DNA from: Planctomycetota bacterium | GTDB taxonomy: Bacteria; Planctomycetota; UBA1135 | Length of the DNA: 10,626 bases | Direction: 5' to 3' | Assembly: GCA_002400895.1 (NCBI GenBank) | Contig: NVRO01000005.1 | Location: 3,482-14,107 of the forward strand | Program-made: the position numbers and the translations under genes | Shown here: positions 1 through 6,924 of the stretch, one piece after another | How the letters are laid out: the number at the start of each line of letters is the position of its first letter | Position numbering within the stretch: position 1 is the first letter of the stretch | The notes under the pieces: generated by a model | Databases searched by the model: none | What the model saw: only the letters and a program-made list of their open reading frames with translations | What the model was told of the DNA's origin: nothing

Positions 1-198
1 TAAGCCGCGGTTGCTGCTGCAAAGCCGACCGCCTGCCAGCTGACCACAGCCAGCAACCGACCCCGAGCCGCCACTTCGAGGCAGCCGGAGTCCAGCTTGC
101 GACAGTTTGCCAGGGAGTGCTCAGCCTGCCTCCGATTGCTGACCAGCTGACCCGTTGCACTATTACTGCTACTGGAGCGCGAGCACCACCGGGTCGAT

Positions 199-216
199 TG
201 CATTTACGTTACTGCA
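199..216. promoter_or_regulatory. Imperfect 18-bp dyad, possible operator upstream of efflux operon
   Basis: The sequence TGCATTTACGTTACTGCA matches its own reverse complement at 14 of 18 positions, with TGCA at both ends and ACGT at the centre. It ends about 97 bases before the outer-membrane-factor start. A transcriptional regulator of the metal-efflux operon could bind such a dyad. It matches no operator consensus I know, and it lies inside the frame open to 230, so it may be chance. Confidence 0.2.
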
Positions 217-242
217 TGTTTTTGTGTTGATGGCGACGCCGC

Positions 243-258
243 CACGCCGCAAGGCGTG
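243..258 (+). other. GC-rich hairpin with GCAA tetraloop
   Basis: CACGCC and GGCGTG form a perfect 6-bp stem closed by a GCAA (GNRA-type) loop. It lies 55 bases before the efflux operon start. The bases after it are CGCTTGTTTGCG, not a run of T, so it is a poor intrinsic terminator. It could be a leader structure or part of a terminator for an upstream gene ending near 230. Confidence 0.25.
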
Positions 259-313
259 CGCTTGTTTGCGTCCCTAATTAACAACCTAAAACACTCATGC
301 AGTTAACAACAAA

Positions 314-1651
314 ATGCAATCGCGACTTCTTGTCTTCGGCGTATTAACGTCGATTCTCGGTGGCTGTACTTCCATTCCCAAGGACTATTCGGTCCAATTG
401 GATGAATGGCAACGTCTGGCTCCAGGCTTCGAGCACCCGGAATCCTGGAATGCTCCGGACTCCGCCTCTTATTCAAGCTGGCGGCAGGAGGCAATAACCA
501 ACAATCCACAAGCTCGCAGTAAATGGCAACTGTGGCGGGCCGCCATCGAGCAAGTGCCACAAGTGACTGCGCTGGCTGATCCCAAGCTGAACCTCGGCGT
601 CTTTCTCCAGGAGCTGGAGACCCGCAATGGCCCGGCCCAGGGCAAGCTCGGTCTGAATCAGTCGTTTCCGTGGTTCGGAACCCTCGACGCTCGCGGCCGG
701 GCCGCATTGTCGATGGCAGACGCCGCACACCACGAGCTGAATGCGGTCTACTTTCAACTTGAGGCCGAGCTGCAAGTTGTAGTCAGCCAAAAGCAGTTAC
801 TTGAATCCTCGATTGCAATCAAGCGAGCGCACCTGGAGTTACTTTCCGCCGGTGAGGAAATTGTTCGCATCCGTTGGCGTGATGGTCAAGCCAATCAGGC
901 GCTACTGGTTAAAGCACAGGTGGAGTTGGCGAAAACAGAAGACCAACTGCGCACCCTCGACCACCGCCACCGACCGCTGGATGCGCTGCTACGGGCGGTG
1001 CTCGGACGTGACTCCCAGGCTCCGATAGAGTGGCCGGAACAATCTCTGGAAGTCGCCGGGATTGACCTCGAGGTTTTCATCTCCCCGGTCGGCAGTCCAC
1101 TCCTGGCAGCTGCCCGCTCCCGCCTCGCCGCTGGCAAGGCAAGTTTGTTGGCTGCTGAGAAGGGCTTGATGCCGGGCTTCAGTCTCGGTCTTGAGTGGAC
1201 CACGATTGGCAGCGACCCTGCACTCGGTAGCGGTTCCGGCGATGACGCCGTTGCCATCGGCGTGGGCATTGAAATCCCCTTGCGGCAAGCGCCTCGGCGA
1301 GCGCGAGTCAGCGCAGCCCGCGCCAAACTTGCCGCCGCTGCCGCTGATCTTTCCGCCACCGAGCAACAGCTCAGGGCCGACTTTGAAAGTTTGCTATTCG
1401 AGCGGGAGGATGCAGCCAGTCGTCTTGCTCTATACCGCGATGGCCTGGTCAGTAAAGGCAACCAGGCAGTCACTACCGCCCTGGCCGCCTACCGCACCGG
1501 TGAAGGCTCTTTCATCAGTTACCTGGATGCTGCCCGCAGTTTGCTCGTTTTCGAACTCGCACAAGCTCGGGCCGAGTCCGAACTGACCAGTGCAAACGCA
1601 CGAATCCTCGCATTGTGCGGAATCCGCTCAAGCCTCCTGGCCACCAAATAA
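314..1651 (+). CDS. TolC/CusC-type outer-membrane efflux lipoprotein
   Basis: This is the outer-membrane channel of a tripartite heavy-metal efflux pump; as a trimer it would carry ions from the adaptor and RND pump across the outer membrane. The 445-residue protein begins with a short hydrophobic signal and a lipobox, LGGC, with the lipidated Cys at residue 18. Thr, not Asp, follows the Cys, which fits outer-membrane sorting. The rest looks like two outer-membrane efflux protein (OEP) repeats: long Ala/Leu/Glu-rich helices, a QSFPWFG segment near residues 116-122 at the start of a strand region, and a late YRTGEGSF...DAARSLL segment typical of the family. Length is normal. The ATG at 314 is chosen because the signal peptide starts there; the ATG at 297 is out of frame, and no clear ribosome-binding site is seen. 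It is the first gene of the operon, two bases before the adaptor. The symbol cusC is likely but metal specificity cannot be read from this subunit. Confidence 0.9.
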   Translation: MQSRLLVFGVLTSILGGCTSIPKDYSVQLDEWQRLAPGFEHPESWNAPDSASYSSWRQEAITNNPQARSKWQLWRAAIEQVPQVTALADPKLNLGVFLQELETRNGPAQGKLGLNQSFPWFGTLDARGRAALSMADAAHHELNAVYFQLEAELQVVVSQKQLLESSIAIKRAHLELLSAGEEIVRIRWRDGQANQALLVKAQVELAKTEDQLRTLDHRHRPLDALLRAVLGRDSQAPIEWPEQSLEVAGIDLEVFISPVGSPLLAAARSRLAAGKASLLAAEKGLMPGFSLGLEWTTIGSDPALGSGSGDDAVAIGVGIEIPLRQAPRRARVSAARAKLAAAAADLSATEQQLRADFESLLFEREDAASRLALYRDGLVSKGNQAVTTALAAYRTGEGSFISYLDAARSLLVFELAQARAESELTSANARILALCGIRSSLLATK

Positions 1652-1653
1652 GC

Positions 1654-3450
1654 ATGTCAAAAATAAAAAATATCATCAGTTTCACCCTGCCAGGATTGGT
1701 ACTCGGCTTTCTGGTGGCGCGTTGTGGAACCATTTTCCCCGAACACTCTTCGCATCCCCCCGGAACTGAGGAAGCAGCTTCTGCCGACAACGTTTGGACC
1801 TGTTCGATGCACCCGCAGTTTCAATTCCCCGAGCAAACCCCGTGCCCGATATGTGGGATGGAATTGATACCGATCGACCCCTTTGCTGAAGGACTTGGCG
1901 ACCGCCAAATTGGAGTGAGTGCCGAGGCTGCCGCCCTCGCCGAGATTCAAACCGTCAAGGTTGAACGGCGCGAGGTCAATCGAGAACTGCGCTTGATGGG
2001 CAAACTGGCCTGGGATGAGTCCAATCTTTCCTCCCTGACCGCTTGGACCGGCGGGCGCATCGATCGAATGCATATCACTACCACCGGCGAGAAAGTCATT
2101 TCCGGCCAGGCCATGGTCGATATTTGGAGCCCCGAGTTGAATTCGGCACAACAGGAATTGCTGGAAGCGGAGGCAACTGCCAAGCGCATGGCCAACGCCC
2201 CAAATGATTCCCTGCGGCGCACGGCGGAGGCCACCCTGGAAGCCGGACGCTACAAATTGGAACAACTTGGAATGGACCCTGACGCCATCACCAAACTGCT
2301 GGCTGGAGGTTCGCCAGCAAATCACATCACTCTGCGAGCAGCATCTACAGGGGTGGTGGTCGAGCGGCTTGCCGCCGAAGGAGAGTGGGTTACAAAAGGT
2401 CAGCCGCTCTTCCGCTTGGCAAATTCGCAAGCACTCTGGGTGCTCCTGGAAGCCCATGAATCCGAGCTGGCGTGGCTGGAGTTGGGACAAAGCGTGAGCT
2501 TGCGGGCAGAAGCCATTCCCGGAAAGACTTACATCGGTACGATTATTTTCATCGCTCCGGTGCTTGACCCACTTTCGCGCACGGTTGAAGTGCGGGTGAG
2601 CGTCAGCGAGCAGGAATCAGTGCTCAAACCGGGAATGTTTGTGCGCGCCGTGGTCAACGCCCCTTACAACTCTGCGGACGGCAATATTCCGCTCACCATT
2701 CCGGTCACTGCCCCCTTGCAAACCGGCAAACGGGCGGTCGTTTATCTCAAAGTTCCCGACCAGGATCGTTTGATCTTTGAAGGCCGCGAAATAGTGCTCG
2801 GGGTTCGCGCAGGAGACCGCTACGTGGTTCTTGAGGGACTTGAAGAAGGCGATGAAGTTGTGGTTAACGGTGCCTTCAAGATTGATTCTGCGCTGCAAAT
2901 ACAAGCCAAACCAAGCATGATGTCACTTGGTGGCACCGTCCCGGGAGAAGACCTGGCTGTGCCTGATTCGCTGCGCGAGCAGTTGGGGCAGGCCATAGGA
3001 CTTTATCTGGACTTGCGGATTGCCTTGGCGAACGATGATTTTGATCTTGCCAGCCCACTCGCCAGCAGCTTTGTGGCTGCGCTTGATTCCATTGATTCAT
3101 CCGTCCTCACCAGGGAGACACTGGAGCGCTGGGAGCCACTCGTTGCCCGTATCCGCAATGGTGCCGCGCAAATGGCAGCAGCCGGCGAAATCGAGGAATT
3201 GCGGGTCGGCTTCAACCGCACCAGTGAGGGATTAATTCAGACCATCGATTTGTTCGGATACATTCGCGAAGGCGGCCCCTTGAAAATCTTCTTCTGCCCG
3301 ATGGCATTCAACGATGTTGGTGCCGAATGGCTGCAAGTCAAGGAACGGCTGGCCAACCCCTACTTCGGTGCGTCGATGTTGCGCTGCGGAGAAATGCGCC
3401 GTGAACTGAGCGCCGACAAGAAGCAGAAAGGAACCGAGGAGAACAACTAA
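1654..3450 (+). CDS. cusB: CusB-type RND adaptor with N-terminal metal-binding domain and C-terminal DUF3347
   Basis: This is the periplasmic adaptor (membrane fusion protein) linking the RND pump to the outer-membrane channel and passing metal to the pump. I start it at the ATG at 1654, two bases after the upstream stop, giving 598 residues; a GTG at 1615 is in frame but would overlap the previous gene and put a charged stretch before the hydrophobic anchor (about residues 8-22). A heavy-metal-binding domain follows: WTCSMHP with Cys50, Met52 and His53, then CPICGM with Cys64, Cys67 and Met69. Next come the adaptor core, with barrel-sandwich/lipoyl halves flanking a short helical hairpin (about 125-260), a beta-barrel (about 260-345) and a membrane-proximal region to about 425. 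Residues about 435-585 match DUF3347, with FFCPMA (Cys548) and NPYFG...LRCG (Cys578). E. coli CusB has about 407 residues, so the extra length is these two modules. Both may bind Cu(I); binding is inferred from the residues. Confidence 0.92.
   Translation: MSKIKNIISFTLPGLVLGFLVARCGTIFPEHSSHPPGTEEAASADNVWTCSMHPQFQFPEQTPCPICGMELIPIDPFAEGLGDRQIGVSAEAAALAEIQTVKVERREVNRELRLMGKLAWDESNLSSLTAWTGGRIDRMHITTTGEKVISGQAMVDIWSPELNSAQQELLEAEATAKRMANAPNDSLRRTAEATLEAGRYKLEQLGMDPDAITKLLAGGSPANHITLRAASTGVVVERLAAEGEWVTKGQPLFRLANSQALWVLLEAHESELAWLELGQSVSLRAEAIPGKTYIGTIIFIAPVLDPLSRTVEVRVSVSEQESVLKPGMFVRAVVNAPYNSADGNIPLTIPVTAPLQTGKRAVVYLKVPDQDRLIFEGREIVLGVRAGDRYVVLEGLEEGDEVVVNGAFKIDSALQIQAKPSMMSLGGTVPGEDLAVPDSLREQLGQAIGLYLDLRIALANDDFDLASPLASSFVAALDSIDSSVLTRETLERWEPLVARIRNGAAQMAAAGEIEELRVGFNRTSEGLIQTIDLFGYIREGGPLKIFFCPMAFNDVGAEWLQVKERLANPYFGASMLRCGEMRRELSADKKQKGTEENN
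3436..3441 (+). promoter_or_regulatory. Ribosome-binding site for the RND pump gene
   Basis: GAGGAG lies nine bases before the GTG at 3451, inside the last codons of the adaptor gene. It is the only strong Shine-Dalgarno sequence I saw in the window. It supports the GTG start that directly follows the adaptor stop codon. Confidence 0.7.
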
Positions 3451-6400
3451 GTGCTTGAACGCTTCATTCGTGCCTGCCTCGGGCATCGTTTTCTGGTGGT
3501 GGCGGGATTACTGCTGCTGATCGGGTGGGGTCTGCGGGTTTCACCATTCCTAAGCGGTCCGGACTTCATACCGCGCGACCCGGTCCCGGTGGATGCCATC
3601 CCCAACATCGGGGAGAACCAGCAGATTGTGTTCACCACCTGGCAGGGTCGCTCTCCGCAGGATATCGAGGATCAGATCACCTACCCCTTGACCACCGCAT
3701 TGATGGGTGTACCCGGGGTAAAAACCGTGCGTTCGTTTTCGATGCTCGGCTTCTCCACCATCTACGTGGTGTTTGAAGAGCAGGTCGAGTTTTACTGGTC
3801 GCGCTCACGCCTGCTCGAGAAACTCAACTCGCTGCCGGCGGATCTGTTGCCAAGTGATGCCGAACCCACCTTGGGTCCGGATGCAACCGCACTGGGACAA
3901 ATCTTCTGGTACACGATTGAAGGTCGAGACCAAGACGGCAACCCGGCCGGAGGCTGGGATCTGGATGAGTTGAGGGCGGTGCAGGACTTCTACCTGCGCT
4001 ACGCACTGACTGCCGTTGAAGGGGTATCCGAGGTCGCCTCAGTGGGTGGTTTTCGCCGCGAGTACCAGGTCGACTGCGACCCCGATGCAATGCGTGCCCA
4101 CGGGGTCAGCCTGGAAAACGTAATGAGCGCGGTACGTGCATCCAACCTGGAAGTTGGAGCGCGCACCATCGAGATCAATGCTGTCGAATACCTGGTGCGG
4201 GGTTCCGGCTGGGTCAAGTCTGCCGACGACATCGGCGCCGCGGTGGTCCGGGTCAGCGCTGACGGTGTGCCGGTCCGGGTGAGCGATGTTGCAACTGTCC
4301 AGTTCGGGCCGCAAATGCGCCGGGGCGCACTTGACAAGGGTGGCAGTGAGGCCGTGGGTGGTGTGGTGGTTGCCCGTTTCGGTGCCAACCCGATGGAAAC
4401 GATTGCTGCGGTCAAACGCAAGCTGGATGAAATATCCGATGGCCTGCCGCACAAACGACTGGACGACGGGCGCATTTCCAAACTTCATGTGGTGCCTTTC
4501 TATGACCGCTCCATCCTTATTGGAGAAACCCTGGAAACTCTCAGACGAGCTCTGATTGAAGAAATTCTGGTGACCATACTGGTGGTGGTCTTCATGCTCG
4601 CCAATCTGCGCAGCGCGCTGATGGTCTCGGCAGTAGTCCCGCTTGCGGTATTGGCAGCCTTTTTGGGGATGAAATGGAGCGGAGTCGAAGCCAACGTTGT
4701 CGCTCTCGCCGGGATTGCCATTGCCATCGGCACCATGGTTGACATGGGAATTATTCTGACGGAAAACATTCAACGCCGGCTTCAGGAGGCCAAGCCGCAG
4801 GACTCGCCAATCGACACCATCAGCAAAGCTGGTGCCGAAGTCGGCTCGGCGATTATCACTGCGGTCGCAACTACCGTAATCGGTTTCTTGCCGGTGTTCA
4901 CGATGACCGGAGCGGAGGGAAAAATGTTCAAGCCGCTCGCTTTCACCAAAACCTACGCCCTGCTCGGCTCGCTGGCAGTGGCCCTGGTACTGATTCCGGT
5001 ACTGGCATTGTTATTCCATAAGTGGCGCCACAAGGACGCAGCCAGCGTGGACGCCACTGAAAAGTTGGCTGGCAGCGGAACACCGCGAAGAAGCTGGCTG
5101 AATTGGGCAATCATGCTGGGAGTCGGTGCAGTACTGAGTGCTCACTGGCTACCACTTGGTCCCGAATCCGGAATGTTTGCCAACCTCGGCTTCGTCTTCG
5201 GCCTCGCCTTTGCCCTGTTGTTCAGTTTCGAGGTGTTCCAACGCAGTTACGCACCAACTCTGCGCTGGTGCCTGCGCAACAAATTGGCGTTCATCAGTTT
5301 GCCGGTACTGACCCTGGTTGCCGGGGGCTACGCCTGGAACGGGATGGACGAAGAGTTCATGCCGCAACTGGATGAAGGGTCATTCTTGTACATGCCCACC
5401 ACCATGCCCCACGCCGGCATCGGTGAAACCCTCGATGTCCTCGCAAAAATAGACCGTGCCATCGAAAGAGTGCCGGAAGTCAGCCAAGTGGTCGGCAAGA
5501 TCGGTCGAGTAGAAAGCGCGCTCGACCCGGCACCACTATCAATGGTGGAAACCATCATCCACTACCTGCCGGAATATGCAGTATTGGCTGACGGCAGCCG
5601 GGTACGCCAATGGCGCGAACATATCCGTTCAGCCGATGACATCTGGACTGAAATCCAAAAGGCTGCTGAAATCCTCGGCACCACCTCTGCCCCCATGCTG
5701 CAGCCTATATCCACCCGGGTAGTGATGCTGCAAAGTGGAATGCGTGCACCAATGGGAATAAAAGTGCAGGCACCGGATTTGTCGACCCTGGAACACGTGG
5801 CATTGGACATTGAAGCACTGCTGCGTAAAGCGCCCGGGGTGCGCGCCGCAACCGTGGCGGCCGACCGGGTTGTCGGTAAACCATATCTGGAAATAGAAGT
5901 TGACCGCGAAGCGGCGGCACGATTCGGCCTGAACGTTGCTGCGGTTCAACAAACAATTGCTGCAGCAGTTGGCGGACGTCAACTTGGCACCACGGTAGCA
6001 GGGCGTGAACGCTACCCGATCAGAGTGCGCTATTCGCGCGAGACTCGTGACTCTCTCGAAGCGCTGCACCAACTCCATGTCGGCACTCCAACCGGGGCCC
6101 ACATTACCCTGGAACAAGTAGCAGACATTTCATACGTCCGTGGTCCGCAAATGATTCGCACCGAGGATTCCTTCCTGACTGCATATGTGGTTTTTGACAA
6201 GGAAGCGGATTGGAGCGAAGTCGCGACCATCGAGGCAACTCGAGATTATTTGGATCAACTCAAGAAGAACGGTGAATTCGTCCTGCCAACCGGCTCCAGC
6301 TATGTGTTTGACGGTGCCTGGAAGAACCAGGTGCGGGCGCAACGCACCCTCTCGATGGTGTTGCCATTAGCCCTGCTGTTGATTCTGATGATTCTCCATT

Positions 6401-6924
6401 TACAGTTCCGCCGGATGAGTACCTCACTGATGGTCTTCACCGGGGTCGCGGTGGCCTGGGCAGGGGGTTTCATCATGTTGTGGTGTTACGGACAGGACTG
6501 GTTCCTGGATCTGGATTTGTTCGGTCGCTCCATGCGCGAAGTATTCGCCGTCAACCCGCTTAACCTTTCGATTGCGGTTTGGGTCGGTTTCCTCGCACTG
6601 TTCGGTATTGCTACCGACGACGGAGTGGTAATGGCAACCTACTTGCGACAATCCTTCAAGGATCGAAAGCCGGAATCGGCTGAAGCGGTACGTGAAGCAG
6701 TGGTGCTCGCCGGAACTCGCCGAGTGCGACCCTGCCTGATGACCTCTGCCACCACCTTGTTGGCGCTGTTGCCGGTCATTACCTCAAGTGGTCGTGGTGC
6801 CGAAGTGATGTTGCCGATGGCCATTCCATCCTTCGGCGGCATGGCCCTGGCCTTGATGAGCATGTTCATCGTGCCGGTGTTGTGGAGTTGGCGCGAGGAG
6901 CGCGCGCTCGCCAACCGGACTTAA
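3451..6924 (+). CDS. cusA: CusA/CzcA-family heavy-metal efflux RND pump, long variant
   Basis: This inner-membrane proton-driven pump exports heavy metal, most likely Cu(I)/Ag(I), through the adaptor and outer-membrane channel. It has 1157 residues against about 1047 in E. coli CusA. The GTG start follows the adaptor stop directly and has a good ribosome-binding site. Family signatures include a TM1 near residues 12-28, SVGGFRREYQVD in the first periplasmic loop, IAIGTMVDMG in TM4 with Asp431 (E. coli Asp405), and EEFMPQLDEG before LYMP. The three E. coli metal-binding methionines (573, 623, 672) align with Met648, Met698 and Met759. Two other relay residues differ: E. coli Glu939 aligns with Asp1056 and Lys984 with Cys1095. 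About 70 extra residues between TM6 and TM7 hold two more hydrophobic segments (about 550-570 and 575-595), suggesting 14 rather than 12 membrane helices. A smaller insertion lies near 1010-1035. Alignment is from memory, and specificity is inferred. Confidence 0.93.
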   Translation: MLERFIRACLGHRFLVVAGLLLLIGWGLRVSPFLSGPDFIPRDPVPVDAIPNIGENQQIVFTTWQGRSPQDIEDQITYPLTTALMGVPGVKTVRSFSMLGFSTIYVVFEEQVEFYWSRSRLLEKLNSLPADLLPSDAEPTLGPDATALGQIFWYTIEGRDQDGNPAGGWDLDELRAVQDFYLRYALTAVEGVSEVASVGGFRREYQVDCDPDAMRAHGVSLENVMSAVRASNLEVGARTIEINAVEYLVRGSGWVKSADDIGAAVVRVSADGVPVRVSDVATVQFGPQMRRGALDKGGSEAVGGVVVARFGANPMETIAAVKRKLDEISDGLPHKRLDDGRISKLHVVPFYDRSILIGETLETLRRALIEEILVTILVVVFMLANLRSALMVSAVVPLAVLAAFLGMKWSGVEANVVALAGIAIAIGTMVDMGIILTENIQRRLQEAKPQDSPIDTISKAGAEVGSAIITAVATTVIGFLPVFTMTGAEGKMFKPLAFTKTYALLGSLAVALVLIPVLALLFHKWRHKDAASVDATEKLAGSGTPRRSWLNWAIMLGVGAVLSAHWLPLGPESGMFANLGFVFGLAFALLFSFEVFQRSYAPTLRWCLRNKLAFISLPVLTLVAGGYAWNGMDEEFMPQLDEGSFLYMPTTMPHAGIGETLDVLAKIDRAIERVPEVSQVVGKIGRVESALDPAPLSMVETIIHYLPEYAVLADGSRVRQWREHIRSADDIWTEIQKAAEILGTTSAPMLQPISTRVVMLQSGMRAPMGIKVQAPDLSTLEHVALDIEALLRKAPGVRAATVAADRVVGKPYLEIEVDREAAARFGLNVAAVQQTIAAAVGGRQLGTTVAGRERYPIRVRYSRETRDSLEALHQLHVGTPTGAHITLEQVADISYVRGPQMIRTEDSFLTAYVVFDKEADWSEVATIEATRDYLDQLKKNGEFVLPTGSSYVFDGAWKNQVRAQRTLSMVLPLALLLILMILHLQFRRMSTSLMVFTGVAVAWAGGFIMLWCYGQDWFLDLDLFGRSMREVFAVNPLNLSIAVWVGFLALFGIATDDGVVMATYLRQSFKDRKPESAEAVREAVVLAGTRRVRPCLMTSATTLLALLPVITSSGRGAEVMLPMAIPSFGGMALALMSMFIVPVLWSWREERALANRT

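Larger units (their letters stand above)
1..313. other. Upstream region of the metal-efflux operon, no confident gene
   Basis: This stretch precedes the first efflux gene and encodes nothing I recognise. One plus-strand frame is open from the left edge (base 3) to a TGA at 228-230, about 75 codons rich in Cys and Pro; it could be the tail of an upstream gene or chance, since no motif is recognisable. An imperfect dyad lies at 199-216 and a GC-rich hairpin at 243-258. No convincing sigma-70 promoter is visible: the best pairing, TTGTTT at 262-267 with TAAAAC at 287-292, has a poor -35 and a 19-base spacer. I found no palindrome resembling CopY (TACA-N2-TGTA) boxes. No metal-responsive regulator gene is present. 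Confidence 0.5.

Noticed and set aside
243..270. Hairpin at 243-258 as an intrinsic terminator
   Set aside because: The stem is only 6 bp and the following bases are not a T-run.
895..1473. Minus-strand Ser/Arg/Ala-rich frame opposite the outer-membrane factor
   Set aside because: Its composition is that of an antisense shadow, and the plus-strand gene is clear.
1615..1653. Upstream GTG start for the adaptor
   Set aside because: It would overlap the outer-membrane-factor gene by 37 bases and push the hydrophobic anchor inward; the ATG at 1654 gives a normal N-terminus.
1654..1740. Adaptor as a lipoprotein, because of a Cys after the hydrophobic stretch
   Set aside because: The residues before the Cys are VAR, which does not fit a lipobox; a membrane anchor or uncleaved signal is more likely.
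1657..2490. Minus-strand open frame of 277 codons opposite the adaptor gene
   Set aside because: It lies fully antisense to a clear CusB-type gene and its product has no recognisable domain.
4039..4773. Minus-strand open frame of 244 codons opposite the RND pump
   Set aside because: Antisense to a well-conserved pump; the His/Gln/Asn-rich product looks like a mirror of the real codons.
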